This document shows, one piece after another, positions 25,664 through 34,034 of a stretch of 64,000 nucleotides of DNA. The DNA is from Sulfitobacter dubius (GTDB lineage: Bacteria > Pseudomonadota > Alphaproteobacteria > Rhodobacterales > Rhodobacteraceae): contig NZ_FOPG01000001.1 in assembly GCF_900113435.1 (NCBI RefSeq), positions 558,001 to 622,000 on the forward strand, given 5' to 3'. Position 1 is the stretch's first letter. Each line of letters starts with the position of its first letter. The position numbers were made by a program, and so were the translations under genes. The notes under the pieces are model-generated. The model was given only the letters and a program-made list of their open reading frames with translations, did no database searches and was not told where the DNA came from.

Positions 25664-27280
25664 ATGGCATTCAGCGCGACCTTTTCACGGCAATTGCCCA
25701 ATCTAATTGCGGGGCTGGCCCTAATGATCGCGGCGCTGGTTTTGGCGGCACCCGTGGGGGCACAGGTTACCGCATTTAAACAAGCGGTCGCCGAAGCCGC
25801 AGCCCAAGACGATGACATCGCAGCCTTTTACCGTGAGAATGATTATACCGCGATCTGGACAGGTTCGGCCGACGAACATCGCGCCCGGCGTTCCGAATTG
25901 CTGCGCGCGATCTCTCTCGCAGATAACCACGGGCTGCCCGTCACCCGCTATAACCCCGACGCCATCTTGGAAATGCTGCGCAATGCACAATCCCCGCGCG
26001 ACCGTGGTTTCGCCGAGGTAGAGCTGAGCCGTGTGTTTCTGCGCTATGCCCGGGACGTGCAAACCGGCGTATTGATCCCCAAGCGCATTATCAGCCAGAT
26101 CGTGCGCGAAATTCCCTATCGTGACCGCAAGACCTATCTGCAAGATCTGCCGAAAGCTTCTCCTGCCGCTTTCTTCCGCGCGCTGCCCCCCCGCAGTCTT
26201 GAGTATAACGCGTTGCTCAAAGAAAAAATTGTGATGGAAAAATTGTTGTCGCAGGGTGGTTGGGGGCCAGCCGTGCCCGCAGGAAAGCTTGAGCCGGGCG
26301 ATACAGGCAACGATGTCATTGCACTGCGCAATCGTTTGATCGCGATGGGCTACCTGAAACGTTCCAATGCCGTGGGCTATGACGCCAGCCTCACCGATGC
26401 CGTCCGCCAATTCCAAGAAGCACATGGGCTGAACACCGATGGTGTGGCCGGTGCTGCGACGATGAAGCAGATCAACATCGGCGTAGAACAAAGGCTCCAG
26501 TCGGTTATGGTCGCGCTGGAACGGGAACGTTGGTTCAACACCGATCGAGGCAAACGTCACGTCCTTGTCAACATCCCTGACTTTTCGGCAAAGATCATCG
26601 ACGATGGGAAAACCACGTTCCAGACCCGCTCTGTCGTCGGCGCCGCGCGCGAGGACCGCCCGACGCCCGAATTCTCAGACGTGATGGAGCATATGGTCGT
26701 GAACCCAAGTTGGTATGTGCCGCGCTCAATCATTGTTGGGGAATACCTGCCACAGCTCAAGCGCAACCCCTACGCAGTGGGCCATATCGAAATCACAGAC
26801 AGCCGGGGCCGCAAAGTAAACCGAGGCGCGGTCAACTTTAACAGATACACCGCGCGGACCTTCCCCTTTGCCATGCGCCAGCCGCCCAGCAATACCAACG
26901 CTTTGGGTCTGGTGAAATTTATGTTCCCGAATAAGTACAACATCTACCTGCATGACACCCCAGCCAAGAGCCTGTTTGACCGCGACGTTCGCGCCTTCAG
27001 CCATGGCTGTGTCCGTTTGGCCGAACCGTTTGAATTTGCCTATGCGTTGATGGCTCCGCAGTCTGCGGATCCCGAAGGCGAGTTCCAAGCCATTCTGCGC
27101 AGTGGCCGCGAGACCCGCATCGTGCTGGAGGAGCAGGTTCCCGTGCATCTGATCTACCGCACCGCCGTAACCAACGCCCGTGGCCACACCGAATACCGCG
27201 ATGACGTTTATGGCCGGGATGCGCTGATCTGGAAGGCACTTGCCAAGGCGGGGGTGGCCTTGCGCGGCGTTCAGGGGTAA
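25664..27280 (+). CDS. Large L,D-transpeptidase with peptidoglycan-binding domain
   Basis: 538 residues. After an N-terminal hydrophobic export or anchor segment (about 10-38), there is an amidase-like helical region (about 45-190), a PG_binding_1 domain (LEPGDTGNDVIALRNRLIAM onward, about 206-270) and a YkuD catalytic domain. The active site is His430 (YLHDTPAK) and Cys449 (FSHGCVRLAEP). This YcbB/LdtD-type layout forms 3-3 cross-links in the periplasm. Translation starts at the ATG behind GGGGAACAAC. lpxD follows after 34 bases, so envelope genes may be co-transcribed. Confidence 0.93.
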   Translation: MAFSATFSRQLPNLIAGLALMIAALVLAAPVGAQVTAFKQAVAEAAAQDDDIAAFYRENDYTAIWTGSADEHRARRSELLRAISLADNHGLPVTRYNPDAILEMLRNAQSPRDRGFAEVELSRVFLRYARDVQTGVLIPKRIISQIVREIPYRDRKTYLQDLPKASPAAFFRALPPRSLEYNALLKEKIVMEKLLSQGGWGPAVPAGKLEPGDTGNDVIALRNRLIAMGYLKRSNAVGYDASLTDAVRQFQEAHGLNTDGVAGAATMKQINIGVEQRLQSVMVALERERWFNTDRGKRHVLVNIPDFSAKIIDDGKTTFQTRSVVGAAREDRPTPEFSDVMEHMVVNPSWYVPRSIIVGEYLPQLKRNPYAVGHIEITDSRGRKVNRGAVNFNRYTARTFPFAMRQPPSNTNALGLVKFMFPNKYNIYLHDTPAKSLFDRDVRAFSHGCVRLAEPFEFAYALMAPQSADPEGEFQAILRSGRETRIVLEEQVPVHLIYRTAVTNARGHTEYRDDVYGRDALIWKALAKAGVALRGVQG

Positions 27281-27314
27281 CTCTCGGGCGCGCAACAAGT
27301 AAGGGCCGCCCGAA

Positions 27315-28406
27315 ATGACCTATAGTGTTCAGCAAATCGCCAAAGCCGTCGGCGCCAGCGCCGAGGGCGACATTGAACTCAAGGTCAGCGGCGTCGCCGA
27401 ACCGGCCAGCGCCCAACGCGGCGAGATGGCGCTGGCGATGGACCCGCGCTATGCCAGCAGCCTTTCTGAGGGTGCTGCCGAGGTGGCGATGCTATGGGAA
27501 GGCGCGGATTGGCGGGCCTTGGGCTTGAAGGCCGCGATCTTGCCCAACCGTCCCCGCTATGCACTTTCCGGTGTGACGCGCATGCTCGACAAGGGGCAGG
27601 GGTTCAAACCGGGCATTCACCCCACCGCCGTGATCGATCCCGATGCCACTTTGGGTGAGAACGTGTCGGTCGGCCCGCTGGCGGTGATCTCTGCCGGGGC
27701 TACGGTTGGCGCGGGCAGCGTGATCGGACCGCTGTGTTTTGTCGGCGTTGATGCATCACTGGGCGAGGGCTCTTTCCTTCGTGAACACGTCAGCATCGGC
27801 GCGCGCGTCACCATCGGTCCACGCTTCATCGCACAATCGGGCGTGCGCTTGGGCGGCGACGGTTTCTCTTTCGTGACGGCTGAGCTTTCTACCGTGGAAA
27901 GCGCGCGGCAAACCTTGGGCGATCAGGGCGACGCGGCACCGCAACCTTGGACGCGTATTCATTCGCTCGGCGCTGTGATGATCGGCGCGGATGTTGAGAT
28001 GGGCATGGGCTCCACCATCGACAACGGCACCATCCGCGACACCCGCGTGGGCGATGGCACGAAAATTGATAACCTTGTCCACATCGGCCATAACGCGGTG
28101 ATCGGCAAAAACTGTCTGCTTTGCGGGCAAGCCGGAGTCGGTGGTTCGACCCGCGTGGGCGACAATGTCGTGCTGGGCGGGCAGGTCGGTTTGGCCGATA
28201 ACATCACGATTGGCGACCGGGTGATCGCGGGCGGCGGGACGATCGTGTTGTCCAACGTGCCCGAGGGGCGCACCATGCTGGGCTACCCCGCCACGCAGAT
28301 GAGCAAGCAAACCGAAATCTACAAGGCACTGCGTCGCTTGCCCAAGCTGCTGCGTGATGTCGCGGCTTTGCAAAAGGTGGTTTCCAAAACCGACAAGGCT
28401 GACTAA
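27315..28406 (+). CDS. lpxD: UDP-3-O-acylglucosamine N-acyltransferase
   Basis: Transfers a 3-hydroxyacyl chain from ACP to the 2-amino group of UDP-3-O-acyl-glucosamine in lipid A synthesis. 363 residues: an N-terminal uridine-binding domain, then a left-handed beta helix of hexapeptide repeats, with catalytic-type His259 in HIGHNAVIGKNC. It is not beside fabZ-lpxA-lpxB as in the usual lipid A locus; instead an acyl carrier protein and a ketoacyl synthase follow. It could be the only lpxD or a specialised copy; the rest of the genome is needed to tell. Confidence 0.93.
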   Translation: MTYSVQQIAKAVGASAEGDIELKVSGVAEPASAQRGEMALAMDPRYASSLSEGAAEVAMLWEGADWRALGLKAAILPNRPRYALSGVTRMLDKGQGFKPGIHPTAVIDPDATLGENVSVGPLAVISAGATVGAGSVIGPLCFVGVDASLGEGSFLREHVSIGARVTIGPRFIAQSGVRLGGDGFSFVTAELSTVESARQTLGDQGDAAPQPWTRIHSLGAVMIGADVEMGMGSTIDNGTIRDTRVGDGTKIDNLVHIGHNAVIGKNCLLCGQAGVGGSTRVGDNVVLGGQVGLADNITIGDRVIAGGGTIVLSNVPEGRTMLGYPATQMSKQTEIYKALRRLPKLLRDVAALQKVVSKTDKAD

Positions 28407-28438
28407 ACCTGCCGCGGACATTGTTGAGGGACGCAGCC

Positions 28439-28696
28439 ATGAGCACTCAAGATCAGGTCATTACCATCCTTGCCGAACAGGCCATGATTGAGCCGGAGGA
28501 TGTCACGCTCGACAACACGCTGGAAGATCTGGGCATCGATAGCATGGGGGTCGTCGAATGCATCTTCGCCATAGAAGAAACATTCGACATCAACGTGCCC
28601 TTCAATGCCAACAGCCCCAGCGAAAGCGATTTCGACATCTCGACAGTACGCAGCGTTGTCGCCGGGGTGGAACGGCTGAAGGCCGAACAGAGCTAA
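28439..28696 (+). CDS. Acyl carrier protein
   Basis: 85 residues from MSTQDQVITILAEQAMIEPE. The phosphopantetheine serine is in LGIDSMGVVECIFAIEE, a DSM rather than the DSL of housekeeping AcpP. The sequence differs from AcpP throughout, and a Ser/Glu/Asp-rich loop (NANSPSESDFD) precedes the last helix. It is therefore a dedicated carrier. It lies between lpxD (32 bases) and a KAS II gene (4 bases), which suggests that the three handle one special acyl chain, possibly for lipid A. Confidence 0.93.
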   Translation: MSTQDQVITILAEQAMIEPEDVTLDNTLEDLGIDSMGVVECIFAIEETFDINVPFNANSPSESDFDISTVRSVVAGVERLKAEQS

Positions 28697-28700
28697 GCAC

Positions 28701-29909
28701 ATGAAAAGAGTTGTCATCACCGGCGCCGGCACGATCAACGCTCTGGGCCTGTCGGTGCCAGAGACGCTCGCCGCGATGCGTGAAGGTAAATGCGGGATCG
28801 GCCCGCTTGAGTTCCGCGATGTGGGGCGGCTGGCTATTCGCATTGGCGGGCAGGTGCGCGGGTTCGAGGCCGAAGGGCGCTACAACCGCCAGCAGATCGC
28901 GCTTTACGACCGTTTTACCCAATTCACCCTCGCCGCAGCCCGCGAAGCGATTGAGCAGTCGGGGCTGACCTTTACCGATGAGTTGGCCGCCCGCGCCGGG
29001 GTGGTGCTGGGCACGGCGGGCGGTGGTGTGTCCACGTGGGACGACAACTACCGCGCCGTCTATGAAGAGGGCAAAAACCGGGTGCATCCCTTCGTGGTGC
29101 CCAAGCTGATGAACAATGCCGCCGCCAGCCATGTCAGCATGGAATGGAACCTACGCGGCCCGTCCTTCACCGTATCTACCGCCTGCGCGTCGTCCAATCA
29201 CGCCATGGCGCAGGCCTTCGCCATGGTCCGCTCTGGCATGAGCCCGGTTATGGTGACGGGCGGATCGGAGTCGATGCTATGCTTCGGCGGCGTGAAAGCG
29301 TGGGAAGGGCTGCGCGTAATGAGCCGCGACGCCTGCCGCCCGTTTTCGGCCAACCGCAACGGGATGGTGCAGGGCGAGGGCGCGGGGGTTTTTGTCTTTG
29401 AAGACTATGACCACGCGCGGGCACGGGGGGCCGAAATCCTTTGCGAGGTTGCAGGTTTCGCCATGACTTCGGATGCCAGCGACATCGTCATGCCTTCTAA
29501 GGCCGGGGCCGCACGGGCCATGCAGGGGGCGCTGGCCGATGCGGGGATCAATCGCGAAGAGGTCGGCTATATCAACGCTCATGGCACCGGGACGGCGGCG
29601 AACGACAAGACCGAATGTGCGGCGGTCGCGGATGTGTTTGGCACTCACGCGGATCAGTTAATGATCTCATCCACCAAATCGATGCACGGCCATGTGATCG
29701 GCGGCACCGGCGCGGTTGAGCTTTTGGCCTGCATCATGGCGCTGCGGGACGGGGTGATCGCGCCCACCATCGGCTATGAGGAACCCGACCCGGAGTGCGC
29801 CCTCGACGTGGTGCCGAATGAGGCACGGGAGGCGCAGGTCGATGTGGCGCTGAGCAATGCCTTTGCCTTTGGTGGGATGAACGCCGTTCTGGCCCTGCGT
29901 CGAGCCTGA
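28701..29909 (+). CDS. Beta-ketoacyl-ACP synthase, FabF-like
   Basis: 402 residues with the KAS I/II triad Cys162 (VSTACASSNHAM), His294 (NAHGTGTAAND) and His329 (KSMHGHVIGGTGAVE) with Lys326. All catalytic residues are present, so it should be an active condensing enzyme and not a chain-length factor. It begins four bases after the dedicated ACP gene. Housekeeping FabF normally sits beside acpP and fabG, so this is an additional synthase that probably elongates acyl chains on the neighbouring ACP. A terminator hairpin separates it from the convergent ialB gene. Confidence 0.93.
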   Translation: MKRVVITGAGTINALGLSVPETLAAMREGKCGIGPLEFRDVGRLAIRIGGQVRGFEAEGRYNRQQIALYDRFTQFTLAAAREAIEQSGLTFTDELAARAGVVLGTAGGGVSTWDDNYRAVYEEGKNRVHPFVVPKLMNNAAASHVSMEWNLRGPSFTVSTACASSNHAMAQAFAMVRSGMSPVMVTGGSESMLCFGGVKAWEGLRVMSRDACRPFSANRNGMVQGEGAGVFVFEDYDHARARGAEILCEVAGFAMTSDASDIVMPSKAGAARAMQGALADAGINREEVGYINAHGTGTAANDKTECAAVADVFGTHADQLMISSTKSMHGHVIGGTGAVELLACIMALRDGVIAPTIGYEEPDPECALDVVPNEAREAQVDVALSNAFAFGGMNAVLALRRA

Positions 29910-29927
29910 ACGATCCTAACGCCGAAC

Positions 29928-29957
29928 GAAAAATGCCGCCCCGGCAGGGAGCGGCAT
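29928..29957 (-). terminator. Terminator between the KAS gene and ialB
   Basis: ATGCCGC (29933-29939) pairs with GCGGCAT (29951-29957). The T run lies on the minus-strand side, so it mainly serves ialB. Confidence 0.75.
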
Positions 29958-29982
29958 CAAAATTCGTAAATCTAGGCAAGTC

Positions 29983-30648
29983 TTACTGCTCGATCACCGA
30001 CACTTCGTCGTAGCCAGCGGTGAAACCGTCGAGCGAGAGTGTCAGCTTGACCTCTTGATCGGGGGCCAATGCGGGCACGATGGTCAAGACCGCTTCTTTG
30101 CCGCGCTTGAAGGCGCCGATATCGGCATCTGTCAGACCCATCCGCACATAGCAGCCCACCGGGTTGCAGAAAGCATAGGGATAGCGGCGGGCTTTGCCAC
30201 CGTCGACCGACAGGGTCAGCTGTGCGGGCAGGGCGGTCTCAAGCGGGACAACAATCGTGGCACCGGCTTTGGCTTGACCACCATCGGGCAGACGGAAAAG
30301 CGAGACTTCGGCAACTGGCGCGCCTTCACCATCGGCAAGCAGTTGGTACATCTGACAAGGGTCGACCTCTTCTTCGGTCTTGATGCAGCGCATCTCCCAG
30401 GAGCCAATCTCTTTCTTGGTGTAGGGCTTGCCCAATTCGGGGTCTCTGTCCGCGTCTTCACCAAGGCTCAGCTGCTCTTCGATCTGAGAGGCATTGCCGC
30501 TGGTGCCGGCCTGCGGTGCCTGCTCTTCGCTCGGTGCGCTATTTTCTTCCGCGGCCGTGTCCGGCGTTGCGGTCTGGGCGAAAGCGGTCATTGGGGCCGT
30601 CAGTGCAAGCGCTGCACATAGCGGCAGGGCGGTCATAAACTTGCTCAT
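29983..30648 (-). CDS. Invasion-associated locus B family protein
   Basis: 221 residues with a Sec signal peptide (MSKFMTALPLCAALALTAPM, cleaved after AFA). A Ser/Glu/Pro-rich linker (about 26-70) leads to an IalB domain with WEMRCIKTEEEVDPCQMYQL and a second Cys pair near FCNPVGCYVRMGL. The two disulfide-like Cys pairs and the domain layout match periplasmic IalB proteins, whose molecular role outside Bartonella is unclear. It lies downstream of an intergenic region with two sRNA-like elements on the same strand, so leader control is possible. Confidence 0.88.
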   Translation of the reverse strand: MSKFMTALPLCAALALTAPMTAFAQTATPDTAAEENSAPSEEQAPQAGTSGNASQIEEQLSLGEDADRDPELGKPYTKKEIGSWEMRCIKTEEEVDPCQMYQLLADGEGAPVAEVSLFRLPDGGQAKAGATIVVPLETALPAQLTLSVDGGKARRYPYAFCNPVGCYVRMGLTDADIGAFKRGKEAVLTIVPALAPDQEVKLTLSLDGFTAGYDEVSVIEQ

Positions 30649-30804
30649 GTCATATCCACATTAGTTGCGTTACCGCCCCTTACCATGCCGCCCCGCGATT
30701 GTCAGTGGTCATAGCCGCATTTCAATCATGGATCGGGCAATTTCATGCCGACCTAATGTCCCGCGAATTTTCCGCAATGTCAGAGACTTAGCCGCTGTAA
30801 ACGC

Positions 30805-30867
30805 AAAAGGGGACGCAACGCGCCCCCTTCCGTGTACTTTCTCCCCGTCGGACTGGGCCGACTTATT
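30805..30867 (-). ncRNA. Candidate small RNA (or ialB leader attenuator)
   Basis: On the minus strand a promoter TTGACC (30902-30897), 17 bases, TAACGT (30879-30874) predicts a start near 30867. The product would have a GTCGG/CCGAC hairpin (30862-30847), a purine-rich linker and a terminator-like stem (GGGG-C-GCG / CGC-A-CCCC, 30827-30809) followed by TTTT. Length is about 63 bases. It could equally be an attenuated leader of ialB, 160 bases downstream. Prediction by eye only. Confidence 0.4.
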
Positions 30868-30873
30868 AATGCC

Positions 30874-30902
30874 ACGTTAGGCAAGCGCGTGATGCCGGTC
30901 AA
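30874..30902 (-). promoter_or_regulatory. Candidate promoter TTGACC-17-TAACGT
   Basis: Good -35, 17-bp spacing and an acceptable -10, upstream of the short sRNA-like element and far (about 220 bases) from the ialB start. Confidence 0.45.
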
Positions 30903-30951
30903 CAGTAAAAATGCGACAATCTGTCATGGAGGAAGCAACAGCCTATGGTAG

Positions 30952-31040
30952 AAAAAGGGCCGCACCCGAGGGCGCGGCCAAGTCTAACAGGGAGGAAGTA
31001 CACCCACCCGAAAGAAGGACATGCGGGCGGGGTGCCTTCA
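30952..31040 (-). ncRNA. Candidate small RNA with anti-Shine-Dalgarno stretch
   Basis: The minus strand shows a hairpin CACCC-CCCG / CGGG-GGGTG (31034-31001), an unpaired stretch with TTCCTCCC (about 30997-30990), and a strong terminator stem GGCCGCGCCC / GGGTGCGGCC (30979-30958) followed by CTTTTT. No gene lies upstream on this strand that this terminator could serve. Hairpin, C-rich seed and U-tailed terminator is the usual layout of Hfq-dependent sRNAs. The 5' end and promoter are not clear. Confidence 0.45.
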
Positions 31041-31116
31041 CTATGGCGCGCAAAGGTTAAGTTTGTATGCTCTAGTGGAACGGACGAATGGCTAAAATTG
31101 ACAGAAAGGCCCCAGC

Positions 31117-32652
31117 GTGAGCAGTGACATCTTTATCGGCGGCGGCGGTCCCGACTATGCGACCAAGCAATTTCTCGACCTCGGCTATGCAAACCGCCAC
31201 GGACTGATTGCCGGGGCCACCGGGACGGGCAAGACGGTAACGCTGCAAATCCTTGCTGAAGGGTTCGCGAATGCAGGCGTGCCGGTGTTCCTATCGGATG
31301 TGAAAGGTGACCTCTCGGGCCTTGCCATGGCGGGCAGTGACGCTGCGAAACTGCACGTACCCTTCACCGAACGCGCCGCCAAGATCGGTTTTGACGATTA
31401 TATCTACCAGTCGTTTCCAGTGACCTTTTGGGATCTCTTCGGAGAGCAGGGCCACCCAGTCCGCACCACCGTTTCCGAGATGGGACCGCTGCTGATCGCG
31501 CAGCTTCTAAGCCTCAGCGAGGCGCAGGAGGGTATTTTGAACATCGCCTTCCGCGTCGCAGATGAAGAGGGCATGCCGCTTTTGGACCTCAAAGACCTGC
31601 AAGCGCTGCTGGTGTGGGTTGGGGAGAATGCGAAAGACTTGGCGTTGCGCTATGGCAATGTCTCAACCGCTTCGGTCGGCACGATCCAGCGACGCTTGCT
31701 GGTCTTGGAAAATCAAGGCGGCGCACAGTTGTTCGGCGAACCGGCATTGGCGCTGTCTGATTTGATGCGCTGCGATGCGGATGGGCGCGGACGGATCAAC
31801 ATCCTAGCCGCAGACAAGCTCATGGCCTCGCCGAAGCTCTATGCGACGTTCCTGCTATGGCTGATGTCCGAACTTTTTGAGGAACTGCCCGAATTGGGCG
31901 ACCCCGACAAACCCAAGCTGGTATTCTTCTTTGACGAGGCCCACCTGCTGTTTGATGATGCGCCCAAGGCGTTGGTGGATAAGGTGGAACAGGTGGCGCG
32001 GCTGATCCGCTCCAAGGGGGTCGGCGTCTACTTCGTGACCCAGAACCCCGCAGACGTGCCTGATGATATTCTGGGCCAGCTTGGCAACCGTATCCAACAC
32101 GCGCTGCGCGCCTTTACCGCACGGGACCGCAAGGAGCTTCGTCAAGCCGCCGAGACCTACCGCGAGAACCCGCGTTTCGACACCGAAGAGGCGATCCGCG
32201 AGGTTGGCGTGGGCGAAGCGATAACCTCGATGCTGCAACGCAAAGGCGTGCCCGGTGTGGTCGAACAAACGCTGATCCGCCCGCCGTCATCGCAACTTGG
32301 CCCTATTTCTGTGGCTCAGCGTGCGGCGGTCATGGCGGGCTCTGATCTTGCCGGGAAATACGAAACTTTGAAAGACCGCGAGTCGGCCTATGAGATGCTC
32401 AAAGCCCGTGCCGAGGCGGCCGCCAAGGAAGCGGAAAAGATTGAGGCCGCCGCAGAAGCCGAGGACGAGGCTGCGCGAGAATTCCAGAAGGCTCGGCGCT
32501 ATGGCGGCGCGCGTAGCAGCAGCAGGTCGGCTCGAAAATCATCGGATGGTTTCGGTGATGCCATCGCCAGCGCCGTAATCAAGGAGTTAAAGGGCACCAC
32601 AGGCCGCCGGATAGTGCGCGGCATTTTGGGCGGGCTGTTTAAGGGTCGCTAA
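31117..32652 (+). CDS. HerA-like ATPase, DUF853 family
   Basis: 511 residues from a GTG behind AGAAAGG. Walker A GATGTGKT is at 33-40; Walker B is in [14 protein letters not shown] (about 266-279); a sensor-like [20 protein letters not shown] follows. The C-terminal quarter contains an Ala/Glu/Lys-rich coiled coil (about 410-465) and a basic tail. This is the bacterial HerA/YjgR-type hexameric ATPase group, thought to translocate DNA or remodel complexes; the exact role is unknown. There is no partner nuclease (NurA) next door, so it is unlikely to be an end-resection pair. Confidence 0.9.
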   Translation: MSSDIFIGGGGPDYATKQFLDLGYANRHGLIAGATGTGKTVTLQILAEGFANAGVPVFLSDVKGDLSGLAMAGSDAAKLHVPFTERAAKIGFDDYIYQSFPVTFWDLFGEQGHPVRTTVSEMGPLLIAQLLSLSEAQEGILNIAFRVADEEGMPLLDLKDLQALLVWVGENAKDLALRYGNVSTASVGTIQRRLLVLENQGGAQLFGEPALALSDLMRCDADGRGRINILAADKLMASPKLYATFLLWLMSELFEELPELGDPDKPKLVFFFDEAHLLFDDAPKALVDKVEQVARLIRSKGVGVYFVTQNPADVPDDILGQLGNRIQHALRAFTARDRKELRQAAETYRENPRFDTEEAIREVGVGEAITSMLQRKGVPGVVEQTLIRPPSSQLGPISVAQRAAVMAGSDLAGKYETLKDRESAYEMLKARAEAAAKEAEKIEAAAEAEDEAAREFQKARRYGGARSSSRSARKSSDGFGDAIASAVIKELKGTTGRRIVRGILGGLFKGR

Positions 32653-32674
32653 GGCAAGGGAAGACAAAATAAAT

Positions 32675-32706
32675 GGGGCGCGGTATTGCGACCGCGCCCC
32701 TTTTTT
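32675..32706 (+). terminator. Bidirectional terminator between the herA-like gene and livM
   Basis: A perfect 10-bp stem GGGGCGCGGT / ACCGCGCCCC with loop ATTGCG and six T on the plus side. It lies between convergent genes. Confidence 0.92.
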
Positions 32707-32729
32707 GTGGCTTGGAAAAACCACCGCGT

Positions 32730-34034
32730 TTACCGCTCGGGGATCAACCCACGCGGGCTGAAGCGCAGCACCAACAGCAGCACAATTCCCATCGTCAGTA
32801 GACGCATATGAGCAGCACTCTCAATCAGATGGGCCTTGAGAGCAGAACCTTCGGACATGCCAGCCGTGATGAGGTTCATCAGCCACAGGCCCATCGGTTC
32901 AACCTGCACCCAAAGGAACCAAATCAGGAACCCGCCCAAAATCGCGCCAAAGTTGTTGCCCGATCCGCCGACGATCACCATGACCCAGATCAGGAAGGTA
33001 AAGCGCAGCGGCTGGTAGGTGCCGGGCGTGAGCTGGCTGTCCATCGTTGTCATCATCGCACCAGCAATACCGCAGATGGCAGAGCCAAGGATGAAGACCT
33101 GCAAATGCCGCGCGGTGACATCTTTGCCCATCGCTTCGGCGGCGACTTCGTTATCACGGATCGCGCGGAGCATGCGCCCCCAAGGCGAATGGAGCGCACG
33201 TTGGCTCATCCACAGGAGAATTAGCAAAACCACGGCAAAAAGAGCGATATAGAGCAGTTTCACCCAAAGCGTCGACGCCTCTACCGGGTCGAACCCGAAA
33301 CCGGCAGCGCGCTCGACAAACGAGGCGCTGTTTTGGAGGTCGATCTCATAGGGCACCGGGCGCGGCAGGCCAATGACGTTCTTGACGCCCCGGCTCATCC
33401 AATCTTCATTTTTCAGTACCGCGATGATGATCTCGGCAATGCCCAACGTGGCAATCGCCAGATAATCCGAGCGCAAGCCCAGAGCTGTCTTGCCGATAAG
33501 CCATGCGGCGCCAGCGGCAAATAGGCCACCCACGGGCCAAGAAATCAGGACCGGCAGTCCCAAACCACCGAGGTAGCCGCTTTGCGCAGGGTTGATTGCC
33601 TCGACTGCTTGGACCGCGGGGTCAAGCAGTGCCCGGAAAACGAAAAAACCGACAACAAGCACCGCGATAACCGCGAGGGTACGGGCGATACCCGGTGCCA
33701 TACGCTTCATCAGCATGACCGCAGCAACGACCGTGCCCGCTCCTAACAAAAGCGCACCGATTATAGCAAAGCCGCCCGTGGTCCATGCGCCCTCGGTCGG
33801 GGGCATTGAAACCAGCACCGCCGCCAGACCGCCGAGCGCCACAAAGCCCATGATGCCGACGTTAAAGAGCCCCGCAAAGCCCCATTGGAGGTTCACCCCA
33901 AGCGCCATGATCGACGAGATCAGACCCATAGCGACGATCAAAAGCGCCGAGTTCCAGCTTTGTGCAAAGCCCGTGTAGATGATCATCAGAGCGATGATCG
34001 CGAAAAGGATGGTGTTTTTCACAGTCTGGTTCAT
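32730..34034 (-). CDS. livM: Branched-chain amino-acid ABC permease LivM
   Basis: 434 residues with about ten membrane segments; the LivM-type EAA region is ALRAIRDNEVAAEAMGKDV-like (MLRAIRDNEVAAEAMGKDVT). It is longer than average because of an extra N-terminal region with several helices (about 70-170). It forms the inner-membrane channel with LivH, energised by LivG and LivF. The ATG overlaps the livH stop by four bases. The five genes livJ-G-F-H-M are all present, so the uptake system is complete; substrate could be Leu/Ile/Val or related amino acids or amides. Confidence 0.92.
   Translation of the reverse strand: MNQTVKNTILFAIIALMIIYTGFAQSWNSALLIVAMGLISSIMALGVNLQWGFAGLFNVGIMGFVALGGLAAVLVSMPPTEGAWTTGGFAIIGALLLGAGTVVAAVMLMKRMAPGIARTLAVIAVLVVGFFVFRALLDPAVQAVEAINPAQSGYLGGLGLPVLISWPVGGLFAAGAAWLIGKTALGLRSDYLAIATLGIAEIIIAVLKNEDWMSRGVKNVIGLPRPVPYEIDLQNSASFVERAAGFGFDPVEASTLWVKLLYIALFAVVLLILLWMSQRALHSPWGRMLRAIRDNEVAAEAMGKDVTARHLQVFILGSAICGIAGAMMTTMDSQLTPGTYQPLRFTFLIWVMVIVGGSGNNFGAILGGFLIWFLWVQVEPMGLWLMNLITAGMSEGSALKAHLIESAAHMRLLTMGIVLLLVLRFSPRGLIPER

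Noticed and set aside
30945..31127. 60-residue plus-strand ORF before the herA-like gene
   Set aside because: Its ribosome site is 12 bases from the ATG, the frame crosses GC hairpins that read better as minus-strand RNA structures, and it overlaps the next start codon. Composition is not protein-like.
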